DNA of 64,000 nt from Rhizoclosmatium globosum. Taxonomy: Eukaryota > Chytridiomycota > Chytridiomycetes > Chytridiales > Chytriomycetaceae. Below the pieces are notes generated by a model. It searched no databases, was not told where the DNA came from, and saw nothing but the letters and a program-made list of their open reading frames with translations. Shown here piece after piece: positions 1-13,829 of this stretch. Both the position numbers and the translations under genes were made by a program. The stretch lies in NCBI GenBank assembly GCA_002104985.1, contig MCGO01000045.1, forward strand, positions 62,001 to 126,000. The letters are read 5' to 3'. The stretch's first letter is position 1. Every line of letters begins with the position of its first letter.

Positions 1-687
1 CAACCCTTGCGTTTGATCCAAAGCAAGAAACAAAATCATGCCTCGAAATTGCTGGTGCCGATATGACTCGTGCCGCCGCTCGTAAGATTTACGCACAAGC
101 GGAATCACTCCACGCGATATCCAAGTCTGCGAGCTCCATGACTGCTTCTCTGGAAACGAACTCATTACATATGACGCGTTGGGTTTCTGTCCTCCAGGCC
201 AAGCAGTCCCATACACTCTTTCTGGAGCTACTTTTCTGCCAAAGTTTTGGAAGGGTCCAGCACCGCCGCTCAGTACAACAAGATTCCTGTAAACACTTCT
301 GGTGGCTTGATTTCAAAGGGGCATCCATTGGGTGCAACTGGGTTGGCGCAGTGTGCTGAACTTACTTGGCAACTTCGTGGCTGGTGCGATGCAAGACAGG
401 TTGCAAACGCGACTCGAGCGTTGCAGCATAACGTCGGTCTTGGTGGTGCGGTTGTGATTTCCTTGTACACCAAGGTTGCTGGTATTCAACAGTTTGGGAA
501 TGGATGGAAGGACCCCAGAGAACGATTTGGTTATAATCCAGCTGTTTCTTGTCGTGGAATCACTGAAGCCGATGTACGCAAAGTGATTAGCAAGAAGGGT
601 TCTTTGATTGGGCTTCCCGCTGGATTGCATCAGGCTGCAAAAGAAAAGTTGAAAGTCGTTCATGGGTCTGGTACTGCAAAGCTGTGA
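1..687 (+). CDS. SCPx-type peroxisomal thiolase, C-terminal part (5' end outside window)
   Basis: 3-ketoacyl-CoA thiolase of the sterol-carrier-protein-x type, expected to cleave 3-oxoacyl-CoA in peroxisomal beta-oxidation. The visible part holds the C-terminal thiolase half: an ELHDCFS-type segment near 130-155, then the strongly conserved [18 protein letters not shown] block near 295-345 and a Gly-rich LGGAVV segment. The last three residues are A-K-L, a canonical type 1 peroxisomal targeting signal. Only about 60 residues follow the thiolase core, so the SCP2 domain fused in animal SCPx is absent. The reading frame breaks twice, near 101 (G run) and 232-235 (T run); adding one base to each run rejoins conserved sequence, so these look like sequencing undercalls. 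The upstream part is not in the window. Confidence 0.88.
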
Positions 688-707
688 TCCAAACGAATAA
701 AAGCCGT

Positions 708-1940
708 TTACTTCAATGTAAATTTCCTCATGAGCCGAAGAAAGCTCTCTCTCAACTCAACATTGAACATCAAAACCACAACAGGGTTTACAACAGCATT
801 CAACACTATAAAATACACCGCCACAAAATCGTAAACGGGCGGAACAAATTCCCCAGTTATTGCTTCATACATCATTACTTTCGTGCGCTGAGTTAGAAAG
901 ATGGATGGATGATGTTCAGAGCACTTACGAATAAGATACGGCGTCCATCCTATCAAAAAGGTGAGAACTATGGAGAAACTTTGCTTAAGGAGACTCAATT
1001 GTTCATTTTCGGCTTTAAGTACGATTGACACGTTTGCACTTTCTGCCTTCGACAAAGTTCGGACAGGAGTTGGTTTGATGTCGTCACTAAAATTAGTTTC
1101 GCAGGTACAATGCAAGTCGATGACTGTTGCAGAGGATTTTCGAGGATTTGTTGACGGTGTAGGTTCTGTATATCCACGTCGTACTCTTGTGAATCATTGA
1201 AGTGTTTACCACCATCTCCTGCAAGACGGGCGATTGTGTCATTTACCCGCGTAAACGTCCCTTTTCCTCTTAAATACGGAGTACTTTCCGCAATACTTTT
1301 CTTGACTTCTGAAACCGAAGTCTTGACCTTTTCGTAGATGCGATAATAAGCAAACGCGATAAATACAAGTGGCGGCGTCAGTGTTGCGAAATTCACCAGA
1401 ATCATAATAAGGACTTGGAATCACGTTTAGTCCAGTCCGTGAAGCAATATGTCTGGCTTGGATGTTGAACATATGTATGTGGAGAATTCATGAGAAATGG
1501 CAAACCAGCAACTAATCCGAAGAAAGATACACCATCCAAACAAATGTCGGTGCAAAGTTAGGGGAGAGGTTTTCTTGGCGGACAATGACAACATATCGGA
1601 AGATTGTGAGTCCAAAGCATAATAGGAGGGAAGATGTCCCACCAAAGATTTTCATGAAGGCATGTACGTGACAGACTTGAAAGCTGCTGTCAGATATTTG
1701 TTGAAGGTCAATCATTTTCCTTAGAGACAGTGTTGTGGCGCTGATTACAAAGTCTGTGACTGCTATCAGCCCATCTGAACAGCACAACCAAAACGTGATG
1801 AACGTAGCTGGTGTCAACTTTTGCACTCTGTATATGGTGGAAACAAAAATAAGGACGTTAAACACTGACGCAAGGGCTGCAGTCACTGTAAAAATCGTTT
1901 GGTAGAGGCTATTCCTGATGCTAGTGTCAGCAGTCATCAT
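708..1940 (-). CDS. Rhodopsin-family (class A-like) GPCR, copy A
   Basis: Seven-transmembrane receptor, paralogue of the next gene. The start ATG is at 1940, with helix 1 directly after it. Visible family marks are an FGLTIFRYVVIVRQ segment at the end of helix 3 (FRY in place of D/E-R-Y), GWTPYLI in helix 6 (position of the CWxP motif) and NPVVVLMF in helix 7 (position of NPxxY). One intron with a GTAAGT donor and a CTAACTCAG acceptor lies just after helix 6 (about 890-935). Compared with copy B the frame breaks at about 1517, 1411 and 1164; each break is a one-base shortage in a short C, G or A run and the protein stays conserved around it, so sequencing error is more likely than decay. Ligand unknown. 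It would signal at the plasma or ciliary membrane. Confidence 0.75.
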
Positions 1941-1970
1941 TTGGTATTTTTCTAGACAAAGGAAAATCCT

Positions 1971-3204
1971 TTATTTACAGCGAATCAGGTGAAGAATACA
2001 TTCTCGCAGCTCAGTATTAAACAAAAAAACCACGACTGGGTTATATGCGTTTAGAACTGTAAAATAGATCGCCGCAAAGTCATAGGAAGCCGGTACAAAA
2101 GATCCCGTTATTGCTTCATAAATCATGACTTTTGTGTGCATTTTGTTAGAATAGTTACAAAGCTTTAAGCCACTTACGAATAAGGTACGGTGTCCATCCA
2201 ATCAAAAATGCTGAAACTATCGCAATACTCTGTTTCAATAGATTCATTTGTTCGTTTTCGACTCGTGTAAACGCGTTTCCGATCTCGGCTCTCGAGTCTC
2301 GACGCACATGCTTCAAAAAACCGTTTGTATTTGATTCTGAGCTGTAACTCATGTTTACGACTGTTGCAGACGATTTTCGTGGATTAAACGATGGACGTTC
2401 TGGCGCTTCATAAACCTCGTCGGCTATAATATCGGCTTCAACTGTTTGCTTGCCACCATCACCAGCTAATGGAACTTTCGTTTCCGTGAGATGTGAGAAC
2501 GTCTCGGTGTTTGGAATATAAGGAATACTCCCAACAACACTCTTCTTCACTTCAGATACAGATACCCTGACCTTTTGGTATATTTTGTAATACGCGTATC
2601 CAATGAATAAAACCGGTGGTGTCAATGTCGCAAAATTAATGGCAATCATTATCCGCGACTTGATATCGCGTTTCGTCCAATCCGTACAACAATATGATTG
2701 ACTTGGATGCAATGCAAATGTGTCTGGCGAGTTCAAGAGAAAAGGTAAACTAGCGACAACCATCGCGCACAAGTACACAGCACACACAAACTTTGGAGCA
2801 GCTCGATTTGAAAGGTTCTCTTGTCGAACAATCACCATATATCGAAAAGTCGTGAGCCCAAAACAGAGAAGTAATGAGCTTGTCCCACCAAAGATTTGCA
2901 TAAATCCATGAACATGACAGACACGAAAGTTGCCGAATATGGGTTCATGGTCTACTATCAAGTAGAGTGAGAGTGTTAGGGCGTTGATTAAAAAGTCCGC
3001 CATCACTATTAGACTGTCTGAGCAGCATAACCAAAAAGTGATGTACGTTGTTGGGCCCAACTTTCGCGTTCTACACATCGTTGACGCGATAATACACATG
3101 TTCAAGACTGAGGCTATGGCTGCCGTTGCAGCCATGATTGATTGGTACAGTACAGTGCTATCCATGTTTATGGTCATCTTTGAAAATCTTTTGAGTATAA
3201 TCAT
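1971..3204 (-). CDS. Rhodopsin-family (class A-like) GPCR, copy B
   Basis: Seven-transmembrane receptor of about 400 residues. Exon 1 runs from 3204 (other ATGs at 3177 and 3165; the last fits the paralogue best) to about 2180 and is intact. It shows helix 1 to helix 6 with a Cys at the start of helix 3 (CHVHGFMQIFGG), FRYMVIVRQ after helix 3, a Cys pair in the loop before helix 5 (YCCTDW) and GWTPYLI in helix 6. A short intron with a GTAAGT donor follows; exon 2 (down to 1971) carries helix 7 with NPVVVFLF and a short C-terminus. The long loop between helices 5 and 6 (about 100 residues) is polar and poorly conserved between copies. The acceptor used in copy A is not present here, so the intron end may differ by a few codons. 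Only 30 bp separate its stop from the start of copy A. Confidence 0.8.
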
Positions 3205-3250
3205 TTCACATCAAATCAAATTTTATTGTTTGGAAGAATACAATTATGAT

Positions 3251-4950
3251 CTATTGTAGAGGCCTTGGGATGGGATGCTCTCCTATTTCAAGTGAATGCT
3301 GTGAAGGGTGAGGTTGAGATGAAAGTGCTGGTGGTGCAAATTGAGGATATCCATTTGGTGGAGGATAATGATAGAAATGAGCAGAATGTACAGGATAAGC
3401 CGATGGGTGTGGGTTGTAATAAGAAGGATGTGGGATGGGTGGTGGAACTGGACCATATGGTGGATAAGGAGGAGGTGCTGGCATATGGTATTGTTGCATG
3501 GGATGTTGATATGCAGAGTACCCATAATGATATGCAGGAGGATAGAAATGGGGTCCAGGTGGGATATGGTGACTTTGTCGTGGAGGCTGGAATTCAGAGA
3601 TTGGTAAAGGCTGGATTCCTTTCATACGCTTCGTTTCAACTTCAAGGGATACGTCTTCTGACCCCCGCTTTACTGCTACCGAATCTCCTTGCCGTTTCTT
3701 TTCATCCAAAGCACGTCGTTCATCCCTCAACACTGGGTCATTATAACCGATGGAATCCGCCAACAAGTGCCCGTAATGAACCGTTCCATCATTCGCCAAC
3801 TTCTTCAACTGAGGATCATCTTTTGCACATCTCAACACTTCCGCCCCATCTACATCTACATCCTGGACATTATCTTTTAGGGACCGCGCTTGCCGACCCT
3901 TCATCTCCAAAATGTCTTTAGAATTGAAGTACGAGACGATTCGGTACTTTCTCCCATCCGAGCCTCGTAGCGCAATTGTACGTTTTGTTAACCCATTCTT
4001 CAATAGTCGAGTCCCCTCTTTCAAAGTTTTCTCTGAATACGAAGGCTCCAATCCAGTAATATTGGCGGCTGAACTTGAGCGCTTCACCAAGGACTTTGGC
4101 GATAAATCTGCTTGGTTGTCTACAGGTATATCTTCAATTTCTCTGTACAGAAGGAACGAGCCATATGCTCTTGAAGGAGACCAACGAGCGTTATCCTGAA
4201 ATTGACTCAGCATATAATATCCCAAATTAAACGACGCACCTTCCACCTCCTGACATGGATGCTGTTGTCGGGTACAACAATGACGGTGCCGCTTCGAATG
4301 TTGACTCTGGCCATATCAATCGAGCTTCCACTGAACGGTTTCAACACACCTCGCACACATCCTTCAATCACATGAAGAGCATCCATAGGATCTTCAATAA
4401 ACCCATAAAACCTAATTTCGCTTTTTTTTAAAAACAAAAGTTTGTGAATTAAACAATGCTTACGACTCAAAATACGGCGTTTTATCTTGTACACCCGATT
4501 CAGCCTTTTCAAGAGCTTGAGAATCTGTTGAAATTGCATCTTGGTTGTTATCTGTGCAATATGGTTGAATTAGGTTTTGCAAAAGATGGCTACCTCAAAG
4601 AAACTAACCGATTTTGTCCGTCCCCTCGTCTATTACATCCTCGGAAACCTTCTCCTTCTTATCTTTCTCAGTAAGTGTACCTGTAGTAGTCTGGTCTCTT
4701 TTTGGTTCATGATCCATTTGAATAGACGACCGGCGCAATAATTTATGATGAATCAAAGGATGTTGGCCCAGAGCCGGCTTAGATTCCGCGTTGGATGAAA
4801 CGGAGAAATATGAAGCCGATGTGTCATTGATAGGTTGCGGCAGAGGCTCTGTTACGAAGTTGGTTAAAACTTGTTCAAAAGCAGATCAAAAGCCAAAAGA
4901 GAGGATTCTGTATCCTCCATGGGATACCACGGCTGATGGAGCTCTTCGAC
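3251..4950 (-). CDS. WOPR-domain (Gti1/Pac2/Wor1 family) transcription regulator
   Basis: Fungus-specific DNA-binding regulator; family members control morphogenetic and developmental switches. The WOPR domain is split by introns. The first half (YGFIEDPMDALHVIEGC ... VRRWK) lies at about 4240-4420. It joins across a 44-nt intron (4196-4239) to the second half (DNARWSPSRAYGSFLLYRE, then LTKRTIALRGSDGRKYRIVSYF). A 43-nt intron (4421-4463) precedes an acidic, disordered N-terminal region that reads through several small exons to at least 4717 and probably 4950. The C-terminal 100 residues are rich in Pro, Tyr and His (a prion-like or activation-type tail). The frame slips once near 4866-4869 (A run on the + strand). 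The true start is not settled: ATGs at 4717 and about 4920 are both possible. Confidence 0.82.
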
Positions 4951-5129
4951 GTTCAAGGAAGCGTTCTCGAGCTCAGTCAGCAAAACCATACCCAAACGCA
5001 ACCCAAATGATCCTGACCACCGCAAGTCATGTCTGAATTTAATTCAACTGCATACTAGGGTTATACTAGCAAACGCCCACTTTGAATCACAACGATAAAG
5101 GTTGGGATGAAAAACCGCACAACATGAAC

Positions 5130-5315
5130 TCGCTTCAAATCTTTTACAAACCTTGCAATACGTCCTGATTATCCTTCATATTGCTGGCGTTTGACGAAGT
5201 ATTACTTTCATCGAGACCGAAGCTGTTGGGTGTCTCAGCCTTACGAAAGGCAACTTTCTGCTCGTTTGGTATATCGGAGCCATTTTGCCTCTCTTCTCCA
5301 CTGAAAAGAAAAGTA
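5130..5315 (-). CDS. Probable exon, polar disordered protein
   Basis: The minus strand is open here and reads a Ser/Asn-rich segment (for example AETPNSFGLDESNTSSNASN), followed by a GTTTGT donor-like site. Composition matches the disordered N-terminal exons of the WOPR gene downstream and the disordered gene upstream. It could belong to either; I cannot decide which. No domain is visible. Confidence 0.4.
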
Positions 5316-5589
5316 GAATTTCGGTCTTGACTGTTTCTGGAAGTAGAGCTGCGCGCTGTTGATTTTTAAGTTAGCTTCGAATCGCCAAATCATAGGACAA
5401 TCAAACGCTCGATCTCCTCCTCGAATACCAACGATATGATACTTAAGCCACCACACTATTCCTTTGAGCTGTTATACCATTTTGAAACACCCACCACAAA
5501 GGATGGCAGTTTCATAGACGTCTCCAAATCTGACGTTCAACTCTCGATACCGACGACACTGCAACTATCCAGTCTATAATCAATCTATG

Positions 5590-7451
5590 CATATGCCGTC
5601 TGCATATATGATCTATTCTGAAACAGGGAGGCTCTGGATATCGGATGACGTAGCTGGGAGTTTGGAAACACATACCATCTTCACCGATATCTCCTTCAGA
5701 TTCAATGTGATCAATGTGACTGACATCAGCTTTCCTTGGTTTCAGTTGTGTGTCAACAGGCAGGCCAAAGGTTCCAGAACTGAGAACTGCGGAATGTGGC
5801 TCGTGCTCTTGTACCGCACCACTGAAGCCATCAGAAGATCTCTGTGATGCTCTACAAAGCATATGCAAGTTCTTTGAATCGCTTTCTGGAGAACCCGGAT
5901 CCTCTGGAAGATTGGCCTCTGACAACATTTTTCAGTACCGATTTCAATGTTTGACAACATGGCGCTGTCAGAGATCAGCCCGAAGGCTTGAGCGACGCTC
6001 TAGGTCATGTGAGTACTCTCTTCGCTCTTATTTTGAGTCTCTGAGTGTTATTCGCTCAAACGTCAAACATAAGGTTTGAGTGAGGAACTATACCTCGCTT
6101 CAAACTTTTCGCTCATCAAACATCAATATCTTAAACTATCGCTACAGTGTTTCGAGGAGGGGAAAGAGGAGTTGTGTTGGCTCAAATATTGAGCGAAGAG
6201 ACGATTCAGTTGGTTCACTCATCTCTCGTAAGGCTACTAATGCTACAGAACTCACCAGACGACTTCATCAAAACCTGATCATGCTGGTGCTGGGCTGATT
6301 CTGCGTTTTCTGCTGGTGCGATTTCAGCATTCTCGCTCAATACGGAGGACCAGCTGTTCTTGGATTCATCGAGATTCATGTCAAACTTTGCCTGAACTAA
6401 AGACGAGGGTTTGATAAACGGCTCTATTGCTGTTTTCGCAGTGAAGAAAGGAGAATGTCAGAGGTTTTTCAGAAGGTGACGAAGAAGGACTTTGACATAA
6501 TCCACGCTGACAGTTCACTCTCATTCCAGAAATATGTCTCCGTTTTAACTCGCTAAGGTATATAAACGCATCTCGACACGAGCTTTCCCTCATCATGATG
6601 CATCCTTGAATCACTATTCGGATTCGCCATTCTGTACTGTGAAGAGGAAGAAAGAAGTTTGGGAAACAAACCAGTCAAACCGCTTTGTTGGTGCTGGTGC
6701 TCATCCATATCCAAGGAAGGAGAGATACAATTTTGAGCAGTTGCGGATTGCCGTCCTGGAAACCAAAGTTTCCGATCGGCTTTTCTCTCCCTTCTTGAAT
6801 GGAGATGCTTGCTGAAGACTGATTCCTTGAAGTTAGCTGATTCTCCATGACTTTGCGGGAGGAGGCTACTACATGTGTAGGGATATCATCAGTGTCAGGT
6901 GTAAACGGGGATCCGTCAGAGAGACAGTGTTCAGATCTCATAACACGAAGTAGGTCGCGGGAAAGGTGGTGGCGTGAAGGAAGTGAGTCGGAGAGGATGA
7001 GGAATGGTGAAAACTTGAGGTTGACAGAGTCTATCAGTTTTTCCATATTGCACGGATGTATCCGCAGGCGTAAACGACACGCTATTCTCCAGTGGGCACT
7101 ACTAGGTAATACTTTCGTTGTTGTTTATGGTCGAATGGATAGCATCAACACTCCTCTTGTGAGGAAGTAGTTTGTTGTTGTGGTGGGGAGGCGGAGAGTC
7201 AATAGGAAAGGAGGAGGGAAGAGAGGGAGGCGCTTCGCAAACAAACCTAATACAGGAGTTGCTGAAACACAGGTGGTTTGGTCGTGCAGTTGATTCTGAA
7301 AGGGGGTTTGAGTGAGTTAGAAACGGTATTGTCAGTCAACACTAGAGCCTACCTCGTCCTCGGGCTCAACCAGATCTCCACCCTCGATCAAAACTGGGTC
7401 GTCAACCTCGCTGTAGTTCGAGGGCTGGGACTCGAGTGTGAAACCAGACAT
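5590..7451 (-). CDS. Unrecognised multi-exon disordered protein
   Basis: A likely gene on the minus strand starting at ATG 7451 (MSGFTLESQPSNYSEVDDPV), with a donor GTAGGC 33 codons later. Further open exons have coding-like composition: about 7080-7300 (Pro/His/Asn-rich), 6900-7070, 6730-6900 (VMENQLTSRNQSSASIS), 6290-6480 (ending near a GTGAGT donor) and 5690-5930 (LPEDPGSPESDSKNLH). The last appears to end after a 22-nt GTATGT...CCCAG gap that is too short for a sure intron. Products are Ser/Thr/Gln/Asn-rich without a fold, membrane segment or motif I recognise. Exon joins are uncertain and two genes may be present. The stretch 6010-6240 looks non-coding. Confidence 0.35.
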
Positions 7452-7852
7452 GGATGTTGATTTTTGTGGTTTGGTTGTGAAACGTTTTTGATATACCGAA
7501 AAACGATATTGTCACTTAAACTATCCCATCTCTCTCTTCACTTGATTCCTCCGCAATCCCTACTAGATCACTCTGGGAGCATTTGGGTCCTATTGCGGGC
7601 TTTAATGGACCTAAATACAAGGGGTTTCTTGCATCTAACACACCATATTCTAACTCTCATTTTATTGTATGTATATGGATGGATATAACGCTCGATAAGT
7701 CCCTTGAAGAAGTGAAGACGGACACCTGCCTCGTTTGGAAAAATTTTCATGTATACTCTTCTATACTCTTTTTCTTATCAAAGTTTGAACAAGTAAAATG
7801 TAGTAGACAAAAGAGAGGAAAAACTGTTTATTGTCAGCATGTAGTATATTAC

Positions 7853-10013
<2,161 letters not shown>

Positions 10014-10076
10014 TTTTGATTTGATTCTTTCTCCAGCTGTCAAACCACCACTTCTTCACTTCTTCAACAAAAGTGA
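10014..10076. promoter_or_regulatory. 63-bp shared intergenic interval between divergent start codons
   Basis: The ATG of the katanin-like gene (minus, 10013) and the first ATG of the CM1 gene (plus, 10077) are separated by only 63 bp. Both 5' leaders and the core promoters must therefore overlap here or lie inside the opposing coding regions. No TATA-like element is evident. Confidence 0.5.
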
Positions 10077-13000
10077 ATGCTCGTTGGCGGAATGTTCTCG
10101 AAACAAACGACGACGCTCCTCCGCGAAGACTTCCACGATGACTCATCGTTTGTGGATTCTCCGAGTCGAAGTCGCCATCGAAGTCGCGGACGAGAAGACT
10201 CCGAATCCGCGGACGCCCAGTTCCACGACGCGAGCGACGAAGTTCTGACTGGTGCGCCGGTGGCTGTGGCTGTGACTGATGGGCTTGGAATTAAAGAGCG
10301 GGATAAGGTGTGTCCGTGTCTGGTTGATGGCGTGCTCGGAGTGGGAGGGAGGCTAAGCATCACATCAATCAACAAACAGATTCTCGACGACCTCAGAAAG
10401 GAAAACTTTAACTTGAAACTAAGAATCTTCTTTCTCGAAGAACGTTTGGAATCCTGGTGCATCGATGGCGACGGGGTGAGTGCTCAGCCAGCCCTTTCAC
10501 ATTGTGTCCAACTCACTCACTCAACCTTACACCCACAATAATACTCAGAAAAAGTCAAAAGAGAATGTCCTCCTCAAAATGCAGTCTGAAATTGAAGAGT
10601 TGGAGTTGGACCTAATGGATGAACGCGAGAATTCAAAGAGAGTCGTTGAAGAACTCAGTCTGGCACATTCACAGAATCAACAGCTGCAAACTGAAGTTGA
10701 CCAGTTGCGAAAGTAATTGAACTACAACACAAAAAGAAGCTAAAAAATAAACAGGAAATGCATTCCTTTAAGGCTGACGCGGAACAGGCGAAGGATATGG
10801 AAATCGAGCTAAATTCAATTGCAAACGCTTCTGACTCAAAAATTGATCCTAATATTCCCGTAAGCTTCAATTCTCCATCATCTATCTGCTGAGTTCACCC
10901 ATGATTTCGTTCAGAAACTCAAGGGAGTTGCTGCAGTGAAATCCAGAATTCAAGACCTTCTCAACAGCAAGAAATCTCTCGAGTCCAAAGTGTCCTTGAT
11001 ATCTGCAGAGAATGACACTTTACAGCGACAGCTTCAGAGCACGAAACAGTCTTTGGAAGTTGCAGAACTTAATTTCACTTCAGCACAACAGGTATATTCC
11101 AATGAAATATGATGTAAGCATTTAAAACGTCGACGTAGGAAAGCACAGAGGCGCGAAACAAGTTTCCAAGGCCGCTGAAGAAATTTTGGAACTGAAGGGT
11201 GCTAAATCTGGTCTGGAGAGTGCGTTGAAAGAAGTGAGTACTTGACCATGTCTAAGGTATTAATACTTTCAGAGCTCTCACGCACAAGATAGATTGCTCA
11301 CAAAGCTCGAGACAAGCGCTCGTGAGCTGGAAGGTCTGAAAATGAAGCTTAGGGTGAGTTGAGTTCGAGGGGATGGAATTTCACTTACAATACGTATCCA
11401 GTCGCAGGATAACGATGCCATGCTTCTCTCCGATCTTCAGAATGAACACAATGTCTGAAGCAAACCCTCGCGGAGAAGACAGATACCATCGAGACTCTTA
11501 ATTTAACAATACACACCCTCTCAGTTCAGCTCACAGAAACTCAAGACCGTCTTGCAAAATCTAAATCACAAAGCACAGAGCATACTGAAACGATTAAAAA
11601 CGTATTGCTTTTCATATATCCGTTACGTCATACTAACATATCTGACCACCAGCTTCAACACCAACTCCGCGAGACAAACACAGCCTAACCACCCTCCAAA
11701 CAACCCACCACCACGTCCAATCCGCCCACGAACAAGAACTAGCCGACCTCCACGACCACTTCTCCCGCCTCGCCCAAGAAAAAGCCACCCAACTCGAAGA
11801 ACTCATCCAAGCCCGTCAAAAATCAAAATCCCCCACCCTCGAACTAATGAAACTCCGCGCAGAGCATTCAACCGAAATCGAGCTCTACCGCCAACAACTC
11901 GCCGACTTTGAACGCTTAAGCGAAATCGCAGCAACCGAAATGGGGCTCCTCAAAAACGAGCTTGAACACAGACGCGGAAACTCGGGGAAATCGAGGAACG
12001 CTGGCGGGGCGAGAAGGTTGCGCGTGAGGCTGCTGTTCAACGTGAGAAGGAGGATGTCGAGCGGGTTGTACGTGAATGTGAAGACGGTGGAGAATGTTGG
12101 AGGAGGAGAGACGGTATATGAAGGATGGGGAACGGGGGTGGAGTGAGCGGTGTGACGCTTTCAATGTGAAGTGTCGGCTTTAGTACGGAGGTTGGACGGC
12201 TTCGTGGTGAACTTGAGGTTCGAGTTGTGATGCACGAAGAGGCTCAGAGAAAGTTTGGAGAGGAGAATGGGAGACTTGTTGAAGAGAAGAATGAGGTTGA
12301 GAAGGATTGGAGAGGGTTGAGCGTGATCGTGAGGAGTTGATTCAGTTGGTCCAGGGGTTGCAGGAGGCAAGGAATGAGCAGGCTAGCCAAGGAAATGATC
12401 ACGCGGAGGCTTTGAAAGATATATTGATTTGGATTAATACTGTACTGGGACTTCCTGAAGTGGTACGTTGTTTGCTTCAAGAATCCGATATCTAAAGTAC
12501 CCAAGGACTTGAGCCAAATCAACGATGTTTTCGTCATCAAGCAGCATATAAGGACCAGTCTTGAAGATTTTCAGCAAATTCGTAATTATTTTACTGAGTC
12601 ACTCAAATCCATTGAGGACGCATTCCAAATCGAAACTAGGTTAGGGCTGTGTCTCAACTTCATTTCTTTTGACACTCATATTCACAACAGCCAATATGCC
12701 CAAAAGTTTAGTCAAATTCTTACACGTCTGTCACGGTTCGAAGAAATTATAAGAAAGCTACTCTCCTTCAAAAAAAGCTCAAATCAGCTCTTGAACAGAC
12801 CAACAAGAGCTTTCCTTTGCTCAATCTCACAAGGTACTCAGATGCAGACCTTGACTCACTCCGAAATCATCTCTTTGCTGTCAAGAACGAACTATTAGTT
12901 TCCAAAACGGAAATCGAAGATATGCGGGGCGATCTTGAGAGGAAAGATACTCAAGTCCGAGAACTGAATATAGCGTTGATGGATGTAAGAAGGAAGTATA

Positions 13001-13779
13001 TTCTGTCAAGTGGACTATGAACAAGCCAGTAGACAACTTCGGATATCAAGGAAGAATTAAAGGCTGAAAAAGAGTATTCAGAGAAAGTAGAGGCTCAGTT
13101 TCAGAGGTTGGAAGAAATGGAGAAGGAATCCAGACGAGAGATCGAATCGCTTGAGCATGAACTCAGAGAGGCGGATGCTCGAGAAGCCATGCTAAAAGAA
13201 AAAGTGAGGATGGGTGAGTCACTTAATAAGGAATGCACTGGGCTGGAACATGAGATTGCCGAAATTCAAAAGCAGCGACATAACGAGCAGAAAGCCTTGG
13301 ATTCAAAAATTCGGGAGCTGGAGGAAGAGCTTAAGTAAGTAGTATTTTAACCGATTGATCTGCCATTAATGCGTATTCTTATAGTGTAACTCGTCGACAG
13401 CTGGAAATTACAGAAAAGCATGTGCAAAATCTTAAAGAGACCAAACTCACGGTAAGACGATCGAAAATTTATTGAATGGTTCTTACGGCTTCAAATAGTC
13501 TCCTCTGACACCAGGTTTTGATGATCCAGCAAGTCTAGTTTCAGCAAATGACCGGCTTCGAGCAGATTACTTCCATTCTCGACGCCTTGTGGAAGAAAAA
13601 GAGCAATCTCTTCAAGAATTGCGAAATCAGTTCACAGAAGTTATTCATAAGCTGAGAATTCACGGTTGAAACATATTTCACGTGAAGAGCGGTATCGTAA
13701 GACCATTGGCAAAGCTATTGAGCACCTTGAGAGGTTTAATTTGCAACAAGGTGGAATGGAGGTGCGTTGGATATTTTGA
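10077..13779 (+). CDS. CM1-motif coiled-coil protein (gamma-tubulin complex receptor, centrosome/basal-body type)
   Basis: Long coiled-coil protein. Near residues 95-125 it carries the CM1 (Cnn_1N) signature, DDLRKENFNLKLRIFFLEER, which binds and activates gamma-tubulin ring complexes in centrosomin, CDK5RAP2, Mto1 and Pcp1 relatives. It is preceded by an acidic, Ser/Arg-rich tail. Downstream, many short exons (10.55-13.78 kb) encode Glu/Lys/Gln heptad-rich helices, for example near 10560-10715, 11700-11960, 12900-13000 and 13110-13340. The final readable segment ends at a stop near 13777-13779. ATGs at 10077 and 10092 are both possible starts. The frame slips at about 11687 (T run), in the 11.97-kb region and at 13649 (A run), which again looks like undercalls. 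Divergent from the katanin-like gene. Confidence 0.75.
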
Positions 13780-13829
13780 AGAGAAATTGTGAAATAGAGA
13801 TACTTTTTTGACTTCTCTGAGTTGACAAT

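Noticed and set aside
708..1940. GPCR copy A as a decayed pseudogene
   Set aside because: All three breaks are one-base shortages in short runs, the protein between them is conserved, and the same pattern occurs in core genes such as dynein and SPF1.
3265..3921. A 218-residue plus-strand open frame
   Set aside because: Antisense of the Pro/Tyr-rich tail of the WOPR protein; composition follows from that tail.
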